Source: Verrucomicrobia subdivision 3 bacterium UBA693 (GTDB taxonomy: Bacteria; Verrucomicrobiota; Verrucomicrobiia; Limisphaerales; UBA8199). Taken from it: a stretch of DNA of 64,000 nucleotides. The number at the start of each line of letters is the position of its first letter. Within the stretch, counting starts at the first letter, position 1. The notes under the pieces are model-generated. The model searched no databases. It worked only from the letters and a program-made list of their open reading frames with translations, and was not told where the DNA came from. The DNA is taken from the NCBI GenBank assembly GCA_002298785.1, contig DBMR01000011.1:62001-126000 (forward strand). Reading direction: 5' to 3'. Both the position numbers and the translations under genes were made by a program. Shown in pieces: positions 36,345-44,933 of this stretch.

Positions 36345-39300
36345 TCAATTGCCGACCAGGCGGAAATATTTTTGCCCGGATTGAACCGAGTTGGTCAAGG
36401 CCGCGGCAGACTGCCGGGCGATGAAATTGGTTTCCGCCGTCCAGATGGGTGAGGCCAGGTTGGTCGTGCTTTGCAGGGTGTAACCCTGGTCAATCGACAG
36501 GCCACTGACGCTCATAACGAAACGGTTCAGGTCCGAACCGACGCCCACGCTCACAGTCGGCGGCACCGGCGATGGGCTGGCTTTGCCCAGGGCCACCAAT
36601 TCAGTGTAGCCCACCCCACCATTTTGCTGCGGAGCCGAAAAGTCCCAGCGCAGGTAGCGCACGCCGCTCAAATTCTGAACCGCCAGCGTCGTGAGGGTGC
36701 CGCTGGTGCCATCGGCCGCCGGGTAGGCCGAAGGGTTATAGGTCACAATCGCGATGGGTGAGTACTTGGCGCCGTCCCAGGAATAGCTGACGGAATAATT
36801 CGCGTTCTCGCGGCCGTTGTCCCGCCAGGCGGTGTAGGCCCACAGGTTCGTGATCGAGTAACCGGCACCATTGGCGCCATTGCCCAAAAAGAAAGTGATC
36901 GCTCCGCCGCTGATCTCGAAGCTGCGGTTCGTGGTCCCGGGCGCTCCGATTTTCCCGTCATAAAGCGCCGAGGCCGGCAGATAGTTTTCGGAGGCCACCG
37001 TAAGGTTGTTTCCCGCAACCGAGGTCGACGTGTTGGTGAGGAGATTCCCGATCGGCGCGGCCGGGAAACTGCCACCGGCATAAACGGCATCCGTTTCCGT
37101 CACCACCAGCGGGGACGGGAGCGGTGAGGACCAAAGATAGCGCCCCGAGCCAACGTTATAGACGGCGCAATTGTTCGAGAGGCCGACATAGGTTACCCCC
37201 GGCGAAAGGCTTGCCGGCATGCCGCTTTCAGTGATGCCCGCCGCGTTCGTCGTCGGGATGTAAACTTGCGCGGTAGTGTTCGGTGGAATCACGACTCCCA
37301 GGTTGAAGGCATTGCCGGCGTTGGTCCATGCGCTCGTGATCAGCCCACGGGTGGAGTCATAGCTGGTGTTGGCCCAGCTTAAACCGGAGCCCGGAACGGG
37401 CTGGATCCGAATCGTGCGATAACCCGGACTGGCCGCACTGATGCCGCCGACAACGCTATACAAATATTCCCCGACGGAACCAAAGGCATAGTGATTGAAC
37501 GAGTTCATTACCACGCTCTGAAAACCACCGGCAGGCGTCCAACCATCCCACCGTTCCCACATCGTGGTCGCGCCCAGGGTCACCTGGTACAGCCAGGATG
37601 GATACGATTGCTGGAGCAGCAGTTTGTACGCAAGGTCGTCGCGACCCGCCAGGTGCAAGGCCGGCAGCAATCGGGGCGTGCCGATGAAACCGGTCGCCAG
37701 GTGGTAATTGAATTGCACGATGGTGTCCGCGAACTTTTGCGCGGCGAGATCGCGCAGGCCCGGCGGCACGAGGTTCAGGGTAAACGCCAGGGCGTAGCCC
37801 GTCTGGCTGCTCCCATCTTTAAACGAGCCATCGGCATTGAAGAAATTCGCGAAGGCCGAGGCAATATTGCTGCGCAACAGCGCATAGCTGGCCGCGTCGG
37901 AATCGCGACCGATCGCCCGCGCCATCTCGGACATCGCTTGCGCGTAATAGGCATAAAACGCGGTATCCATCACCGCAGTCGTGGCGCTGCCGCCCAACCC
38001 CAGCCAGTCCCCAAAATCCCCCGGCAAACTGGATACCACATAATTGCTCGCGTGCGCCGCGATGAACTGGCCGCAGCGCTGGAATGAGGCGTAATGGTCG
38101 GCGATGACGTTGGTATCGCCGTAGGTTCGATAAATGATCAGCGGGCAAATCCACCCGGCGTCGCCCCAGGCGGTGCCGCCGCTGCCCACCCCCAGGTCCG
38201 GCGCCACCACCGCATACGACCCGTCGCTGTGCTGCGAATCCTCGCACAGCGTGACCAGGTGCCGGCGAAAGAACGATTGGACATCGAAATTGTACACCGC
38301 GGTGGGCACGAAGAACTCGGTATCCCCGGTCCAGCCCATGCGCTCATCCCGCTGCGGGCAGTCGGTCGGCGTTTCAAGGTAATTGCCTTTCTGGCCCCAA
38401 ATAATGTTGTGATAAAGCTGGTTCACCAGCGGGCTGGAGCACGAAAAATCTCCCGTGCGCGGCATGTCCGAGTGCACCACCACCCCCGTCACCGAGCCCA
38501 CCGTGGGCGGGACCGACAGGCCGCGCACCTCCACGTAACGAAAGCCGTGACAGGTGAACCGCGGCTCATAGACCACGGTGCCGTTGGTTCCGAAGACGTA
38601 AAAATCCGTCGCATTGGCTCCGCGAAGATTGGCCGTGTAGATCGTGCCATCCGGGTTGAGCATCTCGCCGTGCCGGATGGTGATGCGTTCGCCCACGTTG
38701 CCGCTGATTTGCAGCCGCACCCAGCCGACCATATTCTGCCCCAGGTCAAACGTGTAACATCCCGGCTTCGGGACTTTGAGACTGACGGCCGGCAAGGTCT
38801 CGAAACAACGCGCCGGCTCCGTCACCGCCGCTTGAACCCGCAGTCCGCCGCTGTCCGGAAATGAAGCCGGGTTCCCATACAGTGCGCGGATGATGGTCAA
38901 AGTCTGGCCAGTCCCACCGATATTCACCGTGGCATTTTCCGCGAAGGCCACGGTTTGGGTAACACCGCCGAGCGAGTAATTGATTTGCAGGCTCTTTACG
39001 ATGCCGTAGGCGGGATCACCACCCAGATTGCCGTTGCTGGCCACGAAGTTGAGCCGGTTGTTCGTTACCAGGCCAGACACGATGCCGGTCACATCGGCCA
39101 CATCGCCACCGCACGCGCTCAGGCCGGTGACTACCGCCGACCACGTGTGGTCATCAAAATTTGTCGTGTCCCAGCCAGGCATTTCCCGGCGCGCATCGTA
39201 TTCCGATCCGATCAGCAAATCTCCGAACAAAATCGGCCCGTAGCTGGCTTTCCAGGAGCCGTCGCTAACGACCGTTTGAGTGCTGCCGTCGGCCAGTTCG

Positions 39301-40595
39301 AGCACCATTTGAGCCCGGAATCGCGGGGTGCCCCCGTAATTGCATCGTTGCCCTTTGAACGCCAAATCGCTGGCATACCAGCCATCGCCAAGAATCGCTC
39401 CGATGGTGTTGCCCCCGGCCCGCACCATCGGGGTGACATCATAAGTCTGGTAATAGACTCGCTTGGTAAACTGCGTCCAGCCGGGAGCGAGCACGTCGTT
39501 GCCAACTCTTTGACCGTTCAAACGCAGTTCATACACCCCGAGAGCGGTGACATATACCGTGGCGCGAGCGATGGCCTGCCCGACCACGAAGTTTTTGCGC
39601 AGGTACGGCGCGGGCATCCGGGCGATTTCGTTGAGCGCCGGAGTGCCCCACGGGGCGCCGCCACCGTTTGGAGTCGTCCAGGCCGAATCATCGTAACCAA
39701 GCTGCGTCCAGTTCCCCGACGGCCACTGGGCGGTCTTCCACGAGGTATCCACCGGGATGTTGGAAACACTGCCGGAAGCGAACTGCACCACCAACCGGCC
39801 AATCAGGCGCGAGGCCTCCTGGGAGTCCGTATTTGTAACCGAGAGCGCCACCAGGTTGGTCCCCGGCAGCATCAGGGACGTCACATTAATCCGCGCCGTG
39901 GCTTCCCACCGCACCGCCAAATTGGTGGACTTCAGTCCATTCACAAACACGCTGCACATGTTGTCCGCGTAGAGCGCCATCACGGCGTTGGTCATGGTTT
40001 GGCCGGCCGGCAAAATCACTTTCTTCCGAAACACCGATTGGTGCAGCCCTCCCTGCTCCACCTGCCCCGGACAACTTACCCAGTCGATGCCAGACGCATT
40101 GAACAGCGTGCTGTTCGCCGTTTGCTGCGGGGTCGGCGTGTAGGCGGCGTCATAGCCAATCCATTGCCCCGTCCACTCGGCGGGTGACAGGAGACCCATG
40201 GACCACATTACCGGCGAACTCCAGGCGGAGACAGTGCCATTGCCGTCATAAACACGCACCTGCCAGAAGCAGCGTTGGCCACTGGTCAGCGGCTGCCCGC
40301 CATACAAAACATCCACCGTTTCGGCACTGACGACCTTCCCACTGTCCCACAAATCCGCCGCGCCGGTGGTCGATCCGACCTGGATTTGGTAGGCGCTTAC
40401 TGTTTCTCCCCTGGCTGCCCCGGTTCTTTCGAGCTGCCAGGAAAGTCTGGGCTTGGCGTCATCGATGCCCAGCGGATTCACCCGCATCGCGCAGCGCAAA
40501 TTCACCGGTGCCAGCGCGGCGTGCACGGTCGCGACAGCCCATCCCATTACCATCAGGGCAAGCGCTATTCCAAAGTATCGTTTGGCAAAATTCAT
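36345..40595 (-). CDS. Large multi-domain alpha-L-rhamnosidase (GH78)
   Basis: 1416 residues with a signal peptide (YFGIALALMVMGWAVATVHA). It has the N-terminal Fn3-like domain (LRCAMRVNPLGIDDAKPRLS), an extra GH2/GH78-type jelly roll (ALYADNMCSVFVNGLKSTN; WTQLGYDDSAW), a second one (YVTALGVYELRLNGQRVGND), and an inserted accessory domain at about 490-575 (LGGDPAYGIVKSLQINYSLG). The catalytic barrel follows, with DCPQRDERMGWTGD (Asp745, Glu751, Asp758) and Glu1014 in TTMWERWDG. After the usual C-terminal sandwich come an F5/8-like domain at about 1195-1345 and the shared C-terminal module (YTLQSTTNLASPIW ... KYFRLVGN). The F5/8-like domain is the same type as the five repeats in the next gene upstream. 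It probably acts on large extracellular rhamnose-containing polymers. Confidence 0.92.
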   Translation of the reverse strand: MNFAKRYFGIALALMVMGWAVATVHAALAPVNLRCAMRVNPLGIDDAKPRLSWQLERTGAARGETVSAYQIQVGSTTGAADLWDSGKVVSAETVDVLYGGQPLTSGQRCFWQVRVYDGNGTVSAWSSPVMWSMGLLSPAEWTGQWIGYDAAYTPTPQQTANSTLFNASGIDWVSCPGQVEQGGLHQSVFRKKVILPAGQTMTNAVMALYADNMCSVFVNGLKSTNLAVRWEATARINVTSLMLPGTNLVALSVTNTDSQEASRLIGRLVVQFASGSVSNIPVDTSWKTAQWPSGNWTQLGYDDSAWTTPNGGGAPWGTPALNEIARMPAPYLRKNFVVGQAIARATVYVTALGVYELRLNGQRVGNDVLAPGWTQFTKRVYYQTYDVTPMVRAGGNTIGAILGDGWYASDLAFKGQRCNYGGTPRFRAQMVLELADGSTQTVVSDGSWKASYGPILFGDLLIGSEYDARREMPGWDTTNFDDHTWSAVVTGLSACGGDVADVTGIVSGLVTNNRLNFVASNGNLGGDPAYGIVKSLQINYSLGGVTQTVAFAENATVNIGGTGQTLTIIRALYGNPASFPDSGGLRVQAAVTEPARCFETLPAVSLKVPKPGCYTFDLGQNMVGWVRLQISGNVGERITIRHGEMLNPDGTIYTANLRGANATDFYVFGTNGTVVYEPRFTCHGFRYVEVRGLSVPPTVGSVTGVVVHSDMPRTGDFSCSSPLVNQLYHNIIWGQKGNYLETPTDCPQRDERMGWTGDTEFFVPTAVYNFDVQSFFRRHLVTLCEDSQHSDGSYAVVAPDLGVGSGGTAWGDAGWICPLIIYRTYGDTNVIADHYASFQRCGQFIAAHASNYVVSSLPGDFGDWLGLGGSATTAVMDTAFYAYYAQAMSEMARAIGRDSDAASYALLRSNIASAFANFFNADGSFKDGSSQTGYALAFTLNLVPPGLRDLAAQKFADTIVQFNYHLATGFIGTPRLLPALHLAGRDDLAYKLLLQQSYPSWLYQVTLGATTMWERWDGWTPAGGFQSVVMNSFNHYAFGSVGEYLYSVVGGISAASPGYRTIRIQPVPGSGLSWANTSYDSTRGLITSAWTNAGNAFNLGVVIPPNTTAQVYIPTTNAAGITESGMPASLSPGVTYVGLSNNCAVYNVGSGRYLWSSPLPSPLVVTETDAVYAGGSFPAAPIGNLLTNTSTSVAGNNLTVASENYLPASALYDGKIGAPGTTNRSFEISGGAITFFLGNGANGAGYSITNLWAYTAWRDNGRENANYSVSYSWDGAKYSPIAIVTYNPSAYPAADGTSGTLTTLAVQNLSGVRYLRWDFSAPQQNGGVGYTELVALGKASPSPVPPTVSVGVGSDLNRFVMSVSGLSIDQGYTLQSTTNLASPIWTAETNFIARQSAAALTNSVQSGQKYFRLVGN

Positions 40596-40715
40596 GAAGC
40601 TGAAGCGTCCGCAGTTCGTCTTGGTTCAGAAATTAATCAACGGGGTGCGGGCGGGGACCTTTCTGGAAAGGTCTTTTCGTAACTCAAGTCGCCTTGCGCA
40701 CATCTCCTTCAAAGT

Positions 40716-40749
40716 CAATTGCCCGGGAACTTGCGTCCCCGGGCAATTG
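40716..40749 (-). terminator. Strong hairpin after the repeat/Ig protein gene
   Basis: A 12-bp perfect stem, CAATTGCCCGGG (40716-40727) with CCCGGGCAATTG (40738-40749) and a 10-base loop, 22 bases past the stop at 40772. There is no clear T-run, so it may act as a processing or stability element as well as a terminator. Confidence 0.6.
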
Positions 40750-40771
40750 ATACCCAATCCCATCCCCAGAG

Positions 40772-43700
40772 TTAAGGCATACGGAACTGGAAGAACTCCG
40801 GCCGATTGGTGGCATTGACCGGGATGGCGTTCGAGAATGCCCCATTGGCATCCAGCACACCGGTGATGCTCGGCGTCCAGGTCGACAGCGGCTGAGTCAC
40901 ATCCGAACTGGTCAACCAGGTGTAGGCGCGGTTCGGCGTTCCGCCGGTGCCTGTCAGAATCAGGTTTCCACCCGAGACCGACGGCGAGTGCACGACGGGC
41001 GGCTTGGGCGCTGGCAGGTTGACGCCCTGCAGCACGATTTCGGCGTAGCCGGAATAGCCATTGTCCAGGCTGCTATTCTGCCGGGTGAAGTCGAACTTGA
41101 CCGCGGCGACAGAGGTGGCCAGCGGCGACCCATCCAACCGGGCAATCGCCACGCGGTCGGCGGCGGGTCCGACGAGGACGGGCGGGTTGTAATAGACGGT
41201 CGTTAGCCGGATGAACGAAGCCGGGGCCGCCAGCGTCGAGTAATACACATCATAGAACTGACCATCGCGATCGAAATTGCCCCAACCGCTGTAAACCACA
41301 ATGTTGGTCAGGGTCCAACCCGTCGCGGAGGTATAGGTGACCGACGATCCGGCCCCGAAGGCGCCGCCGCAGGTGGCAAAATTGGTCACGCCCAGGCCGG
41401 CGGGACCAAAGGTGCCATCAGTCAACGCCGGGAGACCCTCTGTGACGGGCTCCCCATTGAACCCCCCGGCATACAAGCCCGGCCCCGTGCTGCTGGGCAA
41501 GTGGCCCGCGATCAGGCTGCTGGTCTCGACGATCCAGGTCGGCGTATCCGAGGCCTGGCTATCCGTCGTCATCACAATGGCGTTGGCCGGCTCGGCGCCG
41601 GAAGCCACCCCATACACGCCGATTTCATCGTAGCCGGAATAGCCGTTTTCCCCAGGCGGCGAGGTGAAATCAATCATCACGGCGGTGACATTCGCGGCGA
41701 GCGTCCCCGTCGGACTGGTCAGGGTCGATCGCACGAAGGACTTGAGATTCGATGGGTTGTTGGTCGGATTGTAGGTGACGCTCGTCAAAAACGTGAACAC
41801 CGGATTCGCCACCGTCGTGTAGTAGACGCTGTAGGCTTGCTGGTCACGACCGCTGTCGTTCCATCCGGCCCCGACCATGATGTTGGTGAGCGTGTAACCG
41901 TTAGGGGCCAAGGTCGTGTCGAGTGAATAGACCACGTACTGCCCCGCGTTCGGTCCACAGGTTGCGAAACCAGGGTGGTCGCCGGAATTATCAACCGAGC
42001 CAAACGTGCCGTCCGTGAGGACGGAGAGGCCGCCCGCGCCAACACTGAAATTTCCCGTCCCGTAACTGCTCGGAAACAGGAAAGCGATGAGGCTGTCCGA
42101 GGCGATCGGCCAAGTGGGACCGAAGGTCTGGGCGTCGGAACTTTGGGTGGCGATGCGCTGCACCACGTTATTCGCATCGGGTGTCGCTGCGGGTTTGACG
42201 ATGAGCGTGCCACCGCGGCTGGCAGCGGAGCCCGAGCCATTGGAGGCCATGAGACGATAACCGCCGTTGGTGGCCGTGTCCGTCGGTTGCAGGTTGCTCA
42301 GGGTGAGGGTCGCGGTCGTGGCTCCGGTGATATTGACACCGTCTTTCTGCCACTGGTAACTGGTCGCGCCGCTAAAGGACGCGCTGAAGGTGACCTGGCC
42401 GCCCACCACATCCGAAGCGTTCAGGGGCGTGATATCGCCCATCAGTATCGGCTTGGGCGCCGAGGGGGTGCCCATCACAAGAATCTGAGAGTAGCCTTCC
42501 CAACCATTTTTCGCGGGCGCACCGATCATATTGAAGTCGAACATCACTGCGGCCACATTTTGCGCCAGCGACGCACCCGAAGACAGGATTGTCACCCGCG
42601 TGGCCGACTGCGCGGCCTTGGGATCGGATGGGTTGTAATCCACGTTCTCCAAGGCGTTGAAAGAGGTCGGCGCCGCCACGGTGGAGTAATAAACGGTGTA
42701 CTTTTGCTGATTACGGCCGGCATCAGACCAACCGCCGTAAACCACGATGTTGGTGAGGTCGTAGCCATTGGGCGTAACCGGCAGCGTGTAGGTGATGGAC
42801 TGGCCAGCCGGGTTAACACCGCAGGACACGTAGTTCGGGCTGCAGGTGTTCCCGGTGGTTCCCATTACCGTAGTAAGCGAGTTGTCACCGCCAGCGGTCA
42901 GGGAGTCAACAGTCCGACCGACAATCTCGAGGCTGAAGTCACCGAGGCCGACGCTGCTGGGAATCATTCCGGCGATCAAGCTGTGATTGGTGACGACCGA
43001 CCAGGTGGGAGTGAAAGTACCGGAACCAGGGCCGGTCTGGGCGGCGGCTTTAGTAATGATGCCATTCACCGGAGCCGGCACGGGAGTGACCGTCAGCGAG
43101 CTGGGCGTCGAAAACGACGGCGCCGCGGCATTGTTGGTCGCATTGACCGCCTTCAGCCGGTAGGAACCCGTGTCCGAAACCTGCACGTTGTTGAGCGTAA
43201 GCGTGGCGGACGTGGCTCCGGGAATGTCGTTCGTAGCTGAGCCCACGATTACCTGCCATTGCAGGTTGGCCGGTGGGAGGTTGCTGAAACCCGCCGTGAA
43301 TACCACCTGGTCGCCCACAACATTGGCGGCGCTGTTCGGCGAGGTGTCCTGGGTCATATAAGGCGACGGCGGCGGGGGCGGTGCCGCGGTGTCCTTGCCT
43401 TGCACGATAATCTCGGAATAGCCTTGATAGGCATTGTCGAATTGCGACGCGCTCGGGGGAGCGGAGAACTCGAACTTGAGGTTGGCGACACCGCTGGCCA
43501 GCGGCGAGCCGTTGTTCATGGCCAGCGCCACCCGGTTCGCCACGGCGCCACTGGTTCCAACCGGGTTGTAAAACACGGTGGTGATGGGGATGTAGGTCGT
43601 GGGTGCCGCAATGGTGGAGTAGGAAAGATTGTAATATTGACCGTCGCGGCCGGCATCACCCCAACCGCTATAAACCACGATGTTGGTGACATCGGAGCCA

Positions 43701-44653
43701 TTCACCACATTGGTGAGGGTAAAGATCAGTGTGCTGCCGCTGCTGCCGGCACCGCAGGTGGCAAAGCCGCCCACCTGGCCGGAGGTCCCGAGCAGGCCAT
43801 CCGTCAAAACTGGAGTGCCACCCGAATTTTCCAGGGTGAAATTGCCGTTGGCGGTGCTGGGAGCGAGACCGGCAATCAAGTTGGGTGTTTCCGGCGTCCA
43901 CGTGGGGGTGTAGGGATTGACACCAGTCTCGGTCGAAGTCGTGATGGTAACCACGGGCGAAACCACGCTCGCGGCGGGTGTCCCGCCCACCAGGATGGCG
44001 CTGTAACCCGCATAACCATTTTCCACCGCGGGAGTCGTAAAGACAAACTTCACCGCCGCCACATTCGCAGCAATTGCCCCGCCCGAACCATCGTCGATGA
44101 TCGCCCGGTTGGCGCTCGCTGTGCTGCCCGGAACGGAGGGATTATAATTCACCGTGGTCAGGTAAAGGAAATTGGTCGGATTCGCCGCGGTGGAATACAA
44201 AACCGTGAAGGCCAGCGCGTCACGGCCATTATTTGCCCAACCCCCGTAAACGGTGATATTCGTCAGGTTGTAGCCATTAACTGGACCCGACGGGAGCGTG
44301 TAAACAATCAACGATCCCGCGTTCTGGCCACACGTCGCATAATTTGGGCTGGTGGTGGTGCTGGGCAGAACAATGTCAATCGTCAGATTCGTGTTAACCG
44401 TCAGGGAGTTCACGCTTCGGCCGGCAAGTTCCTGGCTAAAATTTCCCACCGCCGTGGTCGGGACCAGCCCGGCAATCAGACTATTGTTGGTATTCACGAC
44501 CCAGGCCGGTGTGAAGGGCCAGACATTAGCCGTGCCTTGCAAGTTGGCGGTGGTAACGGTCACGGATGCCGAGACGCTAGCCGCGAAACCCAGCAGAGCC
44601 ACGCACACCAGGCTCGCCAAGGTATTCCATTTGGGGATTTGAGGTTTGTTCAT
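40772..44653 (-). CDS. Secreted protein with five F5/8-like repeats, two Ig-like domains and shared C-terminal module
   Basis: 1293 residues from the ATG at 44653; the frame stays open to 44722, but only this start gives a normal signal peptide (WNTLASLVCVALLGFAASVSAS). Five copies of a ~180-residue domain occur, each with a segment like LTNIVVYSGWGDAGRDGQYY followed by YSTxAAPTxF and a final NGYxGYxEIxVxG strand. Two Ig-like domains separate some of them (ATLTLNNVQVSDTGSYRLKA and ATLTLSNLQPTDTATNGGYR). The end carries the shared C-terminal module in the YTWLTSSDV form, closing with PEFFQFRMP. A sixth copy of the main repeat is found in the adjacent GH78. It probably binds carbohydrate or acts as an adhesin. 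No enzyme motif is seen. Confidence 0.8.
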   Translation of the reverse strand: MNKPQIPKWNTLASLVCVALLGFAASVSASVTVTTANLQGTANVWPFTPAWVVNTNNSLIAGLVPTTAVGNFSQELAGRSVNSLTVNTNLTIDIVLPSTTTSPNYATCGQNAGSLIVYTLPSGPVNGYNLTNITVYGGWANNGRDALAFTVLYSTAANPTNFLYLTTVNYNPSVPGSTASANRAIIDDGSGGAIAANVAAVKFVFTTPAVENGYAGYSAILVGGTPAASVVSPVVTITTSTETGVNPYTPTWTPETPNLIAGLAPSTANGNFTLENSGGTPVLTDGLLGTSGQVGGFATCGAGSSGSTLIFTLTNVVNGSDVTNIVVYSGWGDAGRDGQYYNLSYSTIAAPTTYIPITTVFYNPVGTSGAVANRVALAMNNGSPLASGVANLKFEFSAPPSASQFDNAYQGYSEIIVQGKDTAAPPPPPSPYMTQDTSPNSAANVVGDQVVFTAGFSNLPPANLQWQVIVGSATNDIPGATSATLTLNNVQVSDTGSYRLKAVNATNNAAAPSFSTPSSLTVTPVPAPVNGIITKAAAQTGPGSGTFTPTWSVVTNHSLIAGMIPSSVGLGDFSLEIVGRTVDSLTAGGDNSLTTVMGTTGNTCSPNYVSCGVNPAGQSITYTLPVTPNGYDLTNIVVYGGWSDAGRNQQKYTVYYSTVAAPTSFNALENVDYNPSDPKAAQSATRVTILSSGASLAQNVAAVMFDFNMIGAPAKNGWEGYSQILVMGTPSAPKPILMGDITPLNASDVVGGQVTFSASFSGATSYQWQKDGVNITGATTATLTLSNLQPTDTATNGGYRLMASNGSGSAASRGGTLIVKPAATPDANNVVQRIATQSSDAQTFGPTWPIASDSLIAFLFPSSYGTGNFSVGAGGLSVLTDGTFGSVDNSGDHPGFATCGPNAGQYVVYSLDTTLAPNGYTLTNIMVGAGWNDSGRDQQAYSVYYTTVANPVFTFLTSVTYNPTNNPSNLKSFVRSTLTSPTGTLAANVTAVMIDFTSPPGENGYSGYDEIGVYGVASGAEPANAIVMTTDSQASDTPTWIVETSSLIAGHLPSSTGPGLYAGGFNGEPVTEGLPALTDGTFGPAGLGVTNFATCGGAFGAGSSVTYTSATGWTLTNIVVYSGWGNFDRDGQFYDVYYSTLAAPASFIRLTTVYYNPPVLVGPAADRVAIARLDGSPLATSVAAVKFDFTRQNSSLDNGYSGYAEIVLQGVNLPAPKPPVVHSPSVSGGNLILTGTGGTPNRAYTWLTSSDVTQPLSTWTPSITGVLDANGAFSNAIPVNATNRPEFFQFRMP

Positions 44654-44862
44654 AATGATTTTACGGAGTTGCAGACATGGGTATATGCAGTCGTTTGGCT
44701 TAAAGCCAAAACTGGTCGTCAACTGGCAGGTAAGACACAGTTTTCAATTGGTTGCGCTTTCCATGGAACACAGCAGCGCTCAGAGTTTTCAATGCACTCG
44801 CGAGATCGTGTATTCGCACCTAAGCTAGCTTACGGGCCTGTAAAGGGAAATTCCCCGATTAA

Positions 44863-44880
44863 GGTGATGCGGTCATCACC
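44863..44880. repeat. Inverted repeat GGTGATG/CATCACC
   Basis: A 7-bp stem with a 4-base loop, 54 bases beyond the end of the DUF4965 gene. It could be its terminator (no T-run) or an operator for the leftward repeat/Ig gene, which starts 210 bases away. A second small hairpin, GCCGCA/TGCGGC, lies at about 44902-44916. Confidence 0.4.
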
Positions 44881-44933
44881 GAAACAGGGGAGGGTAGGTT
44901 TGGCCGCATCCTGCGGCAGTTCAGTGCGGTCGG

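Noticed and set aside
33299..44653. Search for a SusC/SusD or TonB-dependent import system in the polysaccharide region
   Set aside because: None of the proteins shows a TonB plug/barrel or a SusD fold; uptake evidence is limited to the SSS symporter at 206-1900.
30410..44831. Palindrome AAGCTAGCTT at 30410-30419 and 44822-44831, both intergenic
   Set aside because: Only 10 bases, with no conserved flanks and unrelated downstream genes; two copies in 64 kb is weak evidence for a regulatory site.
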